A model generated the notes under the pieces. The model was not told the origin of the DNA. It saw only the letters and a program-made list of their open reading frames with translations, and did no database searches. The position numbers and the translations under genes were made by a program. Positions 26,052 to 34,182 of a stretch of 64,000 bases of DNA are shown in pieces; the stretch's first letter is position 1, and every line of letters starts with the position of its first letter. Source of the DNA: Bacillus sp. Y1 (lineage in GTDB: Bacteria; Bacillota; Bacilli; Bacillales; Cytobacillaceae); assembly GCF_003586445.1 (NCBI RefSeq), contig NZ_CP030028.1, positions 3,424,501 to 3,488,500 of the forward strand, written 5' to 3'.

Positions 26052-26212
26052 TGGCACCTGAAAGTTTACCGTTTGGCTGTCCCCTTTGGTGGCTTCAAAT
26101 GAATGAAGCGCTCTCCAGAGCTGCGTCAAACAAGAGTTCTTTTGCCTGAGAGATTCACAAATTTTTGTTTGCTCCTTCGGCGCTACTTTGAAGTAGTCTC
26201 TCCCCTTGTTCT
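26050..26212 (-). ncRNA. Tandem glycine riboswitch
   Basis: The reverse strand shows both aptamers of the gcvT-type riboswitch. Aptamer 1: GGGGAGAGAC, GCGCCGAAGGAGCAA and AATCTCTCAGGCAAAAG. Aptamer 2: GAACTCTTG..., CTCTGGAGAGC, CCACCAAAGGGG and AAACTTTCAGGTGCCAGGAC. The linker is short, as usual. It is followed by a terminator hairpin and then gcvT, so glycine should turn on the cleavage operon by antitermination. Confidence 0.95.
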
Positions 26213-26383
26213 CATTCGCATTATAAAAATTCCTAATTTGGATAATACTAAGCTGTACTTATAGAACATTCGTCAAAATAAATTATAATGTGACAAATTT
26301 CAAAACTTTTAAGATATTATCATCCTACCATTTCGAAACCCATACGGCAATATATTTATCGATCAAAAAAGGGAGTTGTTTTT

Positions 26384-28072
26384 ATGACGGTAGAGATTGA
26401 GTTTGATTCCTCTTGGCAGGAGGGGCTGATAGAGAAAATTTCAAATGACGGCCCTTGGGGGAACTTTGAGTTATATAAGCTAGCGGTAGAGGTAGAAAAA
26501 CATACGGTTATTGATAATTTCGAGGGATTACAAGCTCCCAAACATCTTCCCAATTTAACACCGCTTCCCCATCAGCTAGAAGTCGCCAAGCAAGTAGTTG
26601 AAAACATGAACGGAAAAGCCATCCTTGCAGATGAAGTAGGTTTAGGGAAAACGATCGAAGCAGGACTTATTTTAAAAGAATATATGATCAGAGGTCTTGT
26701 AAAAAAAGTTCTCATTCTTGTTCCCGCCTCCCTCGTTACCCAATGGTCATATGAGTTAACAAGTAAGTTTTATATTCCGGCAGTTTCACAACGTAAAAGC
26801 TATGTGTGGGAACAATGTGATGTGGTCGTATCTTCTATTGATACAGCTAAACGGGCTCCACATAGAGAAATCATTCTCTCCCTAGATTATGATCTTATTA
26901 TTATTGATGAAGCACATAAATTAAAAAACAATAAAACAAAAAACTATGAATTTGTACAAAGCTTAAAGAAAAAATTCTGCTTACTTCTTACAGCAACCCC
27001 AATTCAAAATCGAGTTGGTGAGATTTTCAACCTTGTCTCTCTCTTAAAACCTGGTCACTTAGGAAATGAATCTGTGTTTAATGAAAAATATAAGAAGGAT
27101 TCCCGAGATATTAACGATAATGAACATTTAAAAGAGCTTGTGAATAAAGTGATGATCAGAAATCGTCGAGCAGACACAGGTATTGAATGGACGAAGAGAC
27201 AAGTTGAAACAATCCCTATTGAGCTTACTAAGGAAGAGCAGGATTTGTATGATTCTGTTTCTGAACTACGGTCAGAGGGAGACTGGACAACTACATCCGC
27301 TTTCTCAGTTATGACTCTGCAAAGAGAAGCATGCAGCAGTAGAGAAGCCGTCTTTTTCACATTAAAAAATATGCTTGAAAAGAAGGAAAACCCATCAAAG
27401 GAATATCAAGATCAAATCACATATTTAATCGAGAAAGTAAACACCGTTCATACGAATTCTAAGGCCGTTAAAGCTCTTGAACTGATTCAAAAGGTAAATG
27501 ATAAAGTCATTATCTTTACGGAATATCGAGCCACTCAACTCTATCTTCAATGGTTTCTAAAGCAAAATGGAATCAGCTCCGTTCCCTTCCGCGGAGGATT
27601 TAAAAGAGGAAAAAAAGATTGGATGAGACAGCTTTTTGAAAACAATGTACAGGTCCTTATTGCAACCGAAGCAGGAGGAGAAGGAATCAATCTTCAGTTC
27701 TGTAATCATATTATTAATTTTGATCTGCCTTGGAATCCTATGAGACTAGAGCAACGAATCGGAAGAATTCATCGCCTAGGGCAAGAAAAAGACGTGATGA
27801 TTTATAACTTTGCAACTAAAGGGACAGTGGAAGAACATGTCCTTAAGCTACTACATGAAAAAATTAATTTATTTGAAAAAGTGATTGGTGATCTCGATGA
27901 TATTCTTACTCGTTTAGAGTTTGGTAGCTTTGAGGATCATCTTTCAGATATATTCGGAAACTCCACCTCTGAAGGGGAAATGCGAATAAAAATGGACAAC
28001 CTAGCTTCCATGATTCAATTTGCTGAAGAAGTAAAGGATGGTGATTATCGTGCAGCAACAGGAAATTCATAA
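26384..28072 (+). CDS. yqhH: SNF2-family helicase YqhH
   Basis: 562 residues. SF2/SNF2 ATPase motifs in order: DEVGLGKTIEAGLIL (I), PASLVTQW (Ia), IIDEAHKLKN (II), LLTATPIQN (III), FTEYRATQLYLQWFL (IV), TEAGGEGINLQF (V) and QRIGRIHRLGQ (VI). It is an ATP-dependent nucleic-acid translocase of the RapA/HepA-like group; its role in Bacillus is not established. The ribosome site is AAAGGGAG. It overlaps yqhG and diverges from gcvT, as in B. subtilis. Confidence 0.93.
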   Translation: MTVEIEFDSSWQEGLIEKISNDGPWGNFELYKLAVEVEKHTVIDNFEGLQAPKHLPNLTPLPHQLEVAKQVVENMNGKAILADEVGLGKTIEAGLILKEYMIRGLVKKVLILVPASLVTQWSYELTSKFYIPAVSQRKSYVWEQCDVVVSSIDTAKRAPHREIILSLDYDLIIIDEAHKLKNNKTKNYEFVQSLKKKFCLLLTATPIQNRVGEIFNLVSLLKPGHLGNESVFNEKYKKDSRDINDNEHLKELVNKVMIRNRRADTGIEWTKRQVETIPIELTKEEQDLYDSVSELRSEGDWTTTSAFSVMTLQREACSSREAVFFTLKNMLEKKENPSKEYQDQITYLIEKVNTVHTNSKAVKALELIQKVNDKVIIFTEYRATQLYLQWFLKQNGISSVPFRGGFKRGKKDWMRQLFENNVQVLIATEAGGEGINLQFCNHIINFDLPWNPMRLEQRIGRIHRLGQEKDVMIYNFATKGTVEEHVLKLLHEKINLFEKVIGDLDDILTRLEFGSFEDHLSDIFGNSTSEGEMRIKMDNLASMIQFAEEVKDGDYRAATGNS

Positions 28073-28844
28073 TTTTTTAGTGAAGTACTTTACTGCTAAC
28101 CAATGTGAAATACTCGAGAATACAGGTTCATATTTAACTGTGCAATTAACGATTGAACTAGATAAGGAATTAATGAATCGCCCGTTTTACTGGCATTACT
28201 TAGAAAAAACAGGTGGAGTTCCAAACCCTATGAAACTTACGCTTATTACGGATCAAAAAAAGACACCTGACGATATCAAAGGAGAGGTCATACACTTTGG
28301 TTCACCAAGACTTCATCAAATATTTAACTCAACTAAAAACCTTGCTGGGTATATTCGGCTCTATGAAGATCATCAAGCAACCATGGGTCAACAAGTACCA
28401 TTGCGTCCTTGGTTAGGTATGAATGTAAAAATCTCCTATCAATGTGACCGTAAAAGAGACGTCTTTCGGTCGATAGGTCTACAATTAATTAATGGACAAA
28501 TAATCGAGAACTTCCACGATGAACTAATAAGATTACAATTAGCTCGCAAAATACCTGATTACTCCTTTACCTTATCACCACTTATTATGCCGAATAGTGG
28601 GGTAACACGAATTCAGAATATGATTCGTTCAAACATTCTAGAAGAAGATCATTCCTGGGCAAACGAGGCTAGAGAACGCTGGTCAAAAGACTTGAGATTG
28701 CTGGAGCATTTTTATGAAGAAGTGGAGGATAAAGGGGAAAGCTATGAAAATGAAAAACGAGCTTTACAGGAGCAATACGAGCCAAAAGTTCAGATTTCGA
28801 TTATAAACGGAGGTATTTTTTACTTATCTGAAAAAGCGATTTAA
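28050..28844 (+). CDS. yqhG: YqhG family protein
   Basis: 264 residues matching YqhG (HNFLVKYFTANQCEILE; NRPFYWHYLEKTGG; HFGSPRLHQIF). Cytosolic, with no recognised domain; function unknown. The GTG at 28050 follows AAAGGATGG by about 8 bp and is preferred over an ATG twelve bases earlier, which overlaps that site. The start lies inside the 3' end of yqhH, so the two are translationally coupled and probably functionally linked. It ends 10 bp from the converging yqzE. Confidence 0.85.
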   Translation: MQQQEIHNFLVKYFTANQCEILENTGSYLTVQLTIELDKELMNRPFYWHYLEKTGGVPNPMKLTLITDQKKTPDDIKGEVIHFGSPRLHQIFNSTKNLAGYIRLYEDHQATMGQQVPLRPWLGMNVKISYQCDRKRDVFRSIGLQLINGQIIENFHDELIRLQLARKIPDYSFTLSPLIMPNSGVTRIQNMIRSNILEEDHSWANEARERWSKDLRLLEHFYEEVEDKGESYENEKRALQEQYEPKVQISIINGGIFYLSEKAI

Positions 28845-28872
28845 AGGGAACGACTCATTTGTCATTCCCTTT
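28843..28872. terminator. Shared hairpin at the yqhG/yqzE convergence
   Basis: AAAGGGAACGAC (28843-28854) and GTCATTCCCTTT (28861-28872) form a 12-bp stem with one mismatch. The stem overlaps the stop codon of both genes. A T run is weak on either side, so efficiency is uncertain. Confidence 0.55.
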
Positions 28873-29061
28873 AAATGATTTCTCTCTCTTTCCTCTGTTC
28901 ATCATAATGACATATGGAATAATACCAAACCAGCGAAAAGCAAATGCTTCTCTCGTTTCTTTTTTTTCCTTCCTGATCTTTTTTCTTTCTTCCTTCGGTT
29001 GATCAATATATTTCGTAATCGTTTGTGTAATGTATTTTACATAATCATTTACTGCGCTCAT
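28855..29061 (-). CDS. yqzE: YqzE family protein
   Basis: 68 residues: NDYVKYITQTITKYIDQPKEER, a basic/acidic heptad region (KKIRKEKKETREA) and the family's RWFGIIPYVIMM ending. It matches B. subtilis YqzE, located just downstream of comGG. In B. subtilis it belongs to the competence regulon; its function is unknown. The start follows GGGAGGAAAAAAC. Confidence 0.85.
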   Translation of the reverse strand: MSAVNDYVKYITQTITKYIDQPKEERKKIRKEKKETREAFAFRWFGIIPYVIMMNRGKREKSFKGNDK

Positions 29062-29128
29062 GTTTTTTCCTCCCTTATAGTCATTAACAGTATGACCAAA
29101 TACTAGTTAACTAAACCCCTAGGGGGAG

Positions 29129-29500
29129 CTACACGGGTAACAACCATCTTACTAATTTTCCGCTTCCCACCTCGTACTGAGCTATCGCTTTAACAGAAAG
29201 TGTCCCCTGGATCATAAAATAAGTAACTTCCACATATTGGCTAGAAATTTGCTTTACAGTATACGTCACTAAGGTGTCTGAATATGTTGTCATTCCATCT
29301 ACTGGAATCACACCTCCTGCCATTTCCTCAGAAATCTTCTTTGATGTGAGCAAAAATAAATACTGTCGTCTTTCTTGTTGATTGACCGAAGCCACTATCC
29401 CTTTTTCCGATACGTACTGATTAAACTCAATCGTTAAAAATAGAGAGACTAGTAGAAAAATACATAAACTAATAGGATACATAAACCCCTGTTCATTCAT
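29129..29500 (-). CDS. comGG: Competence pseudopilin ComGG
   Basis: 123 residues. It has an N-terminal hydrophobic helix (FMYPISLCIFLLVSLFLTI) preceded by NEQG, a degenerate prepilin site without the glutamate at +5, typical for ComGG. It is thought to be a minor pseudopilin with ComGE/GF. It overlaps comGF by 4 bp. Confidence 0.9.
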   Translation of the reverse strand: MNEQGFMYPISLCIFLLVSLFLTIEFNQYVSEKGIVASVNQQERRQYLFLLTSKKISEEMAGGVIPVDGMTTYSDTLVTYTVKQISSQYVEVTYFMIQGTLSVKAIAQYEVGSGKLVRWLLPV

Positions 29501-29970
29501 GGGCCTCCCACCACCTGAAGGAAAGGAAACAGTTGGTCCTCATATACAACATTATTGTTACCAATAACAAGAATTGAGATACTTTTTTGATTTTGTTTGA
29601 ACTCAACACTATTAATATTTTGCAAAACTATTTCATGACCTTGAGATTGTACCAATCGACGGATATATGGCCCATATTTCTCATACGTGACTAATTCCCC
29701 AACACTCTGAATATAAAGCTTCCCGTTTTTCACCTCAACATAATCACAACCTTGAAGTTCCGTATTTAACTGACTAATAAAGAGCTCGAATTCTAGTTGT
29801 TGTGTACGGTTCGCAACATGGTTCATGTTCAAAATAATTGAAAAAATATAGGGTAAAAAAGAAGCAAGCATACAATAAATCGAGAAAGATACCAACATCT
29901 CTATTAAAGTAAATCCCTGATTATTAAAAACTGTCACATATGAGAACTTCCTTCTTAAAGGAATTTTCAT
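29497..29970 (-). CDS. comGF: Competence minor pseudopilin ComGF
   Basis: 157 residues with prepilin cleavage site NNQGFTLIEMLVS preceded by a 16-residue leader. A GAGGTG site lies 10 bp before the ATG. It overlaps the 3' end of comGE by 47 bp, a compact arrangement also seen in other comG operons. Confidence 0.9.
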   Translation of the reverse strand: MKIPLRRKFSYVTVFNNQGFTLIEMLVSFSIYCMLASFLPYIFSIILNMNHVANRTQQLEFELFISQLNTELQGCDYVEVKNGKLYIQSVGELVTYEKYGPYIRRLVQSQGHEIVLQNINSVEFKQNQKSISILVIGNNNVVYEDQLFPFLQVVGGP

Positions 29971-30244
29971 ATCTTACACACACCTCATTTTTAGACACTT
30001 CCTTTGTCACAGTAAATGACTTCCCTTTTCTCTCTACTGTTAAATGGTCTTTGATCGTTCCGGTAAACATTGCTTCCTGTAAGGAATCATATAATATCTT
30101 TGATGCCTCCCGACTATATTGAGTGTTAAGCGACTGCTTGCTCACCTGAATAAACATTGGTAGTAAAAATAAAGTTAGTACCAACCAAATTGACAGAGAA
30201 AGCAAAAGTTCAACAAGGAAAAAGCCATTAGTTTTGTACAACAT
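29924..30244 (-). CDS. comGE: Competence minor pseudopilin ComGE
   Basis: 106 residues. The N-terminal TNGFFLVELLLSLSIWL is a prepilin-type segment with the glutamate at +5. It is a component of the transformation pseudopilus and overlaps comGD by 17 bp. Confidence 0.88.
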   Translation of the reverse strand: MLYKTNGFFLVELLLSLSIWLVLTLFLLPMFIQVSKQSLNTQYSREASKILYDSLQEAMFTGTIKDHLTVERKGKSFTVTKEVSKNEVCVRYENSFKKEVLICDSF

Positions 30245-30662
30245 AAAATCTCCCCTTTCCTATGTTAAACGTAAATTTATACCGTTCTTCTTGTATGTCA
30301 ATATACAAAGTCCCAAAGGTATTTATATTTCCAGAGGTGTTATATCGAAAATACAAGTTTTGTGAACCTTCTCTAATGTTCACCTTGTTTGAGTAGGTTC
30401 GATCCACAATATATTTCCCATTCTGATCCTTAGCGTAATATCGATGAGATAGGGGGAGGATATTTACAGAAACAACTGTATGATTTGAAATAGCATATTG
30501 TTGCATATAATAAAGGTCATCTTTGAATTGAGAAAAAAAGAGCTGTTTATCGAGGAAAAACATTTGAGGACGAACAAAAAGAAAAGAAAACGAGACAATC
30601 AAAGCAAACATACTTAACACAAAAATAGATTCTATTAAAGTAAACCCATGATTGTTATTCAT
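30228..30662 (-). CDS. comGD: Competence minor pseudopilin ComGD
   Basis: 144 residues. The cleavage motif NNNHGFTLIESIFVLSMF is near the start, followed by a GspH-like globular domain with QFKDDLYYMQQYAIS. It overlaps comGC by 8 bp. Confidence 0.92.
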   Translation of the reverse strand: MNNNHGFTLIESIFVLSMFALIVSFSFLFVRPQMFFLDKQLFFSQFKDDLYYMQQYAISNHTVVSVNILPLSHRYYAKDQNGKYIVDRTYSNKVNIREGSQNLYFRYNTSGNINTFGTLYIDIQEERYKFTFNIGKGRFYVVQN

Positions 30663-30975
30663 TATTAGCTGTGACAGCTCCTGTAGACGAGATCGTCACG
30701 ATATCTCCATTTGGACAGGTTGATTGGTTTTCTTGTAAAAATCCTTCTGTTTGCAATTCTGCCAAACCAGTTGGCAAACGATTTTTGTCCATTTCAAAAG
30801 ACTGAACCTGTGCTTCTACCATTTTTATAAAAGCTTCACATCCTTTTTCCTTAATATTGCTGTTATGCTTGCTGATATTCGGTACCGCAATGATTAATAA
30901 TACTGAAATTACAAGCAAAACAATCATCATTTCAATAAGTGTAAAAGCCTTCTCATTTTGGATGAATTTTTTCAT
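30655..30975 (-). CDS. comGC: Major competence pseudopilin ComGC
   Basis: 106 residues. The prepilin site is EKAFTLIEMMIVLLVIS, with alanine before the scissile bond. Two cysteines (KEKGCEAF and QSTCPNGD) match the intramolecular disulfide of ComGC. It forms the shaft of the transformation pilus after processing by ComC. Confidence 0.94.
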   Translation of the reverse strand: MKKFIQNEKAFTLIEMMIVLLVISVLLIIAVPNISKHNSNIKEKGCEAFIKMVEAQVQSFEMDKNRLPTGLAELQTEGFLQENQSTCPNGDIVTISSTGAVTANNE

Positions 30976-30994
30976 TTTTTTCTCTCCTTAAGAT

Positions 30995-32026
30995 TTATAT
31001 ACCATCCATTAAATGAAACATTGGAAGTAGGATGGATAAATACATTGAAATAACCAATAATCCTACGAGTAGGTAAATAGACGGTTGAATAAATTTCATT
31101 ATATATATCACTTTTTCTTGGAATCTATTCAAACAATAGCTGCTAAAGAAATGAAGCTCTTGATCAAGCCGGCCATTTTTTTGCCCGTGCTGGATGACCA
31201 TTGATAAATCACGTTCAAATATCGTCTGCTTTTTAATGATTTCTTCTAGACTAGTCCCTGTTAATAGATGTTGCTTTAAATACACTCCTAGTTCTTGATC
31301 AAACTTGTTTTCCTTATTCCCTTCGAAGAGACTAACCGCCTCATAAATCGAAAGCCCCCCTCCTAACAAATAGCTCATCTGCACAGAAAAATAGTGAGTG
31401 ATTAATAATTGGAAAAACGGACCACACCACGGAATGGATACTAAAATCTTTTTTTGTTTCATGGCGGAATAATTTTTGAACGCAAAAAGATAGTAACTAG
31501 CAAAAATAAGTAGAGTTACGACTAAGAGAGTACCAACGAAGGGGAAAGTAGAGCCAATAAGGATAATAACCCTTGTAAAGAGGTTTGAAGGCAAGCCCAT
31601 GGATTGAAAGAGAGATACAAACTTTGGTAAAAGAAATTGATCAACAAATACAAATAGGAGAATAGTAGTAAAAACAAGAATAAGTGGATAAGTTAATACT
31701 TTAAGTAGTTCTTTCTTATCTTTCTGCTGCTTCATCATATATTTACTTGCTTCTATATACGCATGAGCTTGGCCACCATGTTGCTCTGCAAAATACACAT
31801 AGCTAACTAAGGTTTGGTGAAATCCTAATTTTTGAATAACTAACGAAAAAGCGAAACCCTCTCTTAGTAATTTTATACTGTTATTAAGCTGGATTTTCTT
31901 CCCTTCTGCCATCTGCAAGGAAGTAGATTCCAACGCTTCGGCAAGAGAGTACCCCCTATCCAGTAATTCTCCCACATGTTTTAGCAAGTTGGATTGTTCC
32001 GTTAATAACCACTTATTTGATTTCAT
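30995..32026 (-). CDS. comGB: Competence pilus platform protein ComGB
   Basis: 343 residues, GspF/PilC family. It has two repeats of the T2SF domain, each starting with a helical part (LLDRGYSLAEALEST; LLGGGLSIYEAVSLF), and three membrane helices. It anchors the pseudopilus assembly in the membrane. It overlaps comGA by 14 bp. Confidence 0.94.
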   Translation of the reverse strand: MKSNKWLLTEQSNLLKHVGELLDRGYSLAEALESTSLQMAEGKKIQLNNSIKLLREGFAFSLVIQKLGFHQTLVSYVYFAEQHGGQAHAYIEASKYMMKQQKDKKELLKVLTYPLILVFTTILLFVFVDQFLLPKFVSLFQSMGLPSNLFTRVIILIGSTFPFVGTLLVVTLLIFASYYLFAFKNYSAMKQKKILVSIPWCGPFFQLLITHYFSVQMSYLLGGGLSIYEAVSLFEGNKENKFDQELGVYLKQHLLTGTSLEEIIKKQTIFERDLSMVIQHGQKNGRLDQELHFFSSYCLNRFQEKVIYIMKFIQPSIYLLVGLLVISMYLSILLPMFHLMDGI

Positions 32027-33086
32027 TGTCTAACACCCATCGATCATACTCCGTTTCTTTAATAAAACCGAGTGCAATCCCCTTCGATATGACCTTTCTT
32101 AGTGTCGTATAGTCATACGCTCTTTTCTCTCCTCGTGCCTCATTAATGACATGACTTAATGGTTGACCAGCTAATATCTCAAAGACACATGCTTTCTTTG
32201 AACGCTCGCAAACAAAACAAGTACTTGAACATTCGGTTGTACAGAGTGTACAACTAAGTTCTACTAACCTTTGAGCTGTTACAGCTACAAGAGTTTGTTC
32301 AATTTCAATCCAATCTACTCCAAACTCTAGGAGTCGATAAATGGCCCCCTTTGCATCTCGAGTGTGCATGGTTGATAACACAAGATGGCCTGTTAACGCT
32401 GCTCTCACTGCCGTTTTGGCTGTCTCACTGTCCCGAATTTCCCCCACCATAATAATATCTGGATCATGACGAAGGATCGCTTTTAATCCAGCCGCGTATG
32501 ATATTCCAGCTTTTTCATTCACTTGAACCTGTAAAACAGCATCACTTTCCTTTTCAATTGGATCTTCTAAAGCAATTACATTTCGGTCAAATAAATTCGT
32601 GCTCTTTTCGAGCAAGGTGTATAAGGTTGTGGTTTTCCCACTTCCGGTTGGACCAGTCAAGATAATTAATCCGTGGGCATGTTTAAGTAAGGCAAGAAGC
32701 TTATTTGTCATATAAGGGAATAAGGAAACTTGGTAGGAAGGATTTGATTGGTGTTCGGGGAGTAGTCGTATGACTAAACTTTCTTTCTTGTTACCTGGAA
32801 GAGTGGAGAGGCGCAAACCAATTTGCTGATGATCGACCACTATCGAATAGGCACCGTTTTGGGGACGTCTTTTTTCTCCAATATCCATGGATGCACTGAA
32901 TTTAAAGTGGGAGATTAACCTTTCGCATTCATCAATTGGGAACGAGTAGCGAGTGACGAGGCGATGTGCCACTCTGAATTGAACAAGAGTGTCATGCTTT
33001 CGGGGGATAATGTGGATATCGGTTGCTTGCTTTGTAACAGCATCCTTCAACATTCGATCGGCTAATTCTTCAATCGAAGTCACCAA
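32013..33086 (-). CDS. comGA: Competence traffic ATPase ComGA
   Basis: 357 residues, GspE/PilB-type ATPase: Walker A TGPTGSGKTTTLYTLL, Asp box, Walker B PDIIMVGEIRDSET and His box. A cysteine cluster (CTLC, C, C, CERSKKAC) near residues 275-300 is the zinc-binding element of the family. It drives pilus assembly for DNA uptake. First gene of the operon. I looked for a perfect ComK box (AAAAN5TTTT) in the 140 bp upstream and did not see one. Confidence 0.95.
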   Translation of the reverse strand: MVTSIEELADRMLKDAVTKQATDIHIIPRKHDTLVQFRVAHRLVTRYSFPIDECERLISHFKFSASMDIGEKRRPQNGAYSIVVDHQQIGLRLSTLPGNKKESLVIRLLPEHQSNPSYQVSLFPYMTNKLLALLKHAHGLIILTGPTGSGKTTTLYTLLEKSTNLFDRNVIALEDPIEKESDAVLQVQVNEKAGISYAAGLKAILRHDPDIIMVGEIRDSETAKTAVRAALTGHLVLSTMHTRDAKGAIYRLLEFGVDWIEIEQTLVAVTAQRLVELSCTLCTTECSSTCFVCERSKKACVFEILAGQPLSHVINEARGEKRAYDYTTLRKVISKGIALGFIKETEYDRWVLDNEIK

Positions 33087-33229
33087 TAAGACACCACCTT
33101 TACATTTGGATAAACCTATCGTATCACTTCAATAGTCAATGATGGGAGAAAAAGTGTGTATATTTTTCAACAAAGCAACCATAATAAATAGTACAAACAC
33201 GGTAGTTACATCATTAATTATTACGAAGA

Positions 33230-33301
33230 TGGGCTATAGCCAAGCGGTAAGGCAACGGACTTTGACTCCGTCATGCGTTGGTTCGAATCCAGCTAGCCCA
33301 G
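33230..33301 (+). tRNA. tRNA-Gln (anticodon TTG)
   Basis: A 72-nt cloverleaf. Acceptor arms TGGGCTA / TAGCCCA with discriminator G, D arm AGCCAAGCGGTAAGGC, anticodon stem ACGGA / TCCGT around CTTTGAC (anticodon TTG) and T loop GGTTCGAATCC. The CCA end is not encoded. It stands alone between comGA and a repeat pair. Confidence 0.96.
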
Positions 33302-33305
33302 TTAG

Positions 33306-33450
33306 AAAAGCGGAAGCGCCTGTTCAGCGACGTATGGACTGGAGCGCTTTGACTGAGATAAAGGAAACACGAAGAGCAAAGCGATTCGATGTTGACTTAT
33401 CGTAGGGAAAAGAGCGAAGTACACTAGTCGCTAGGCGCTGGAGCTAGACA
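33306..33450 (+). repeat. Structured intergenic repeat, copy 1 (about 145 bp)
   Basis: It begins AAAAGCGGAAGCGCC and ends GGCGCTGGAGCTAGACA. Outer arms AAGCGCC / GGCGCT and CAGCGAC / GTCGCTAG pair, with further inner pairing, giving a long folded RNA or cruciform. I recognise this as the kind of bcr-like non-coding repeat scattered in Bacillaceae genomes. It begins 5 bp after the tRNA-Gln. Confidence 0.7.
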
Positions 33451-33453
33451 ATG

Positions 33454-33569
33454 AAAAGCGGAGAAAGCTTGTTCAGCCCCGACAGGCATAAGTCGAATCT
33501 TGTAGGAAGGCCTGCCTTCCGGAGAGATTTGGCTTATGACCCCGAGGGGCTAGCTTTCGTAGCTGGACA
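33454..33569 (+). repeat. Structured intergenic repeat, copy 2 (about 116 bp)
   Basis: It starts three bases after copy 1 with the same AAAAGCGGA and ends AGCTGGACA. Pairing is clear: AAAGCT / AGCTTT, AGCCCC / GGGGCT, CATAAG / CTTATG and GGAAGGC / GCCTTCC around a central loop. The middle differs from copy 1 but the ends are shared, so the two are related variants of one family placed in tandem. Confidence 0.68.
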
Positions 33570-33575
33570 ACCAAG

Positions 33576-33605
33576 AAAAAGGGAAGACTTCGGTCTTCCC
33601 TTTTT
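33576..33605 (-). terminator. Terminator of mgsR
   Basis: A perfect 13-bp stem AAAAAGGGAAGAC / GTCTTCCCTTTTT with a TTCG tetraloop, 8 bp after the mgsR stop. Confidence 0.88.
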
Positions 33606-33612
33606 CTTACTA

Positions 33613-33990
33613 TTAGCTACTTTTTTTAATCATTTTTTTATTCGCGATGCTCTTCAATGCATCTGGATTGTAACCGACCACTAACTTTTTGCCATCAGTA
33701 ACAATAGGTCGTTTTAGCAATCTAGGTTCTTCAACGAGCATTTTGATTACCTGTGAAAGAGTAAGATCATTCACATCCTGATTTAGACTTTTAAATATTC
33801 GACTTCTTGTGGCAAGCAATTCGTCCAATCCCTCTGTGGTAAGAGAAAGTAATTCTTTTAGCTCCTCACTTGTCGGTGTTTCTTTAAATAAATGCCTCTC
33901 CTCATATGTAACTGCATTGGCTGTCAGCCACTTTTTCGTTTTACGACAAGATGTACAACTTGGATAAGTGAAAAATATCAAATCATTCAT
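33613..33990 (-). CDS. mgsR: Spx/ArsC-family regulator, MgsR-like
   Basis: 125 residues. Thioredoxin-like Spx fold: FFTYPSCTSCRKTKKWL with the redox switch C12-x-x-C15, and RLLKRPIVTDGKKLVVGY. Spx paralogues bind the RNA polymerase alpha subunit; MgsR (YqgZ) controls part of the general stress regulon in B. subtilis. The assignment to MgsR rather than Spx rests on position in the yqg region. The start is the ATG after GGCGGGGAAAAGG; a TTG ten codons earlier is less likely. Confidence 0.85.
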   Translation of the reverse strand: MNDLIFFTYPSCTSCRKTKKWLTANAVTYEERHLFKETPTSEELKELLSLTTEGLDELLATRSRIFKSLNQDVNDLTLSQVIKMLVEEPRLLKRPIVTDGKKLVVGYNPDALKSIANKKMIKKSS

Positions 33991-34182
33991 CCTTTTCCCC
34001 GCCTTTGAAGTTGTTTTCAATAATTTGTTAAATATATTTTAACCTTTTGTATAACATTTGTATAGTTATTTGTTCAATATTTCGCCAACAAGTTGTGAAC
34101 ATTTTATAAACTTATAGTGAATACAGTTTTTACTACCGTCGCCTGTATTATAATGGAATAAATTTAAGGAGATCCGAGAGGT

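Noticed and set aside
33087..33229. ComK box before comGA
   Set aside because: AAAAA and TTTTT occur at about 33151-33171 but nine bases apart rather than five, so they do not form the AAAAN5TTTT box.
33139..33684. Forward reading frames over tRNA-Gln and the two repeats
   Set aside because: They cover a tRNA and paired non-coding repeats and have no homology to known proteins.
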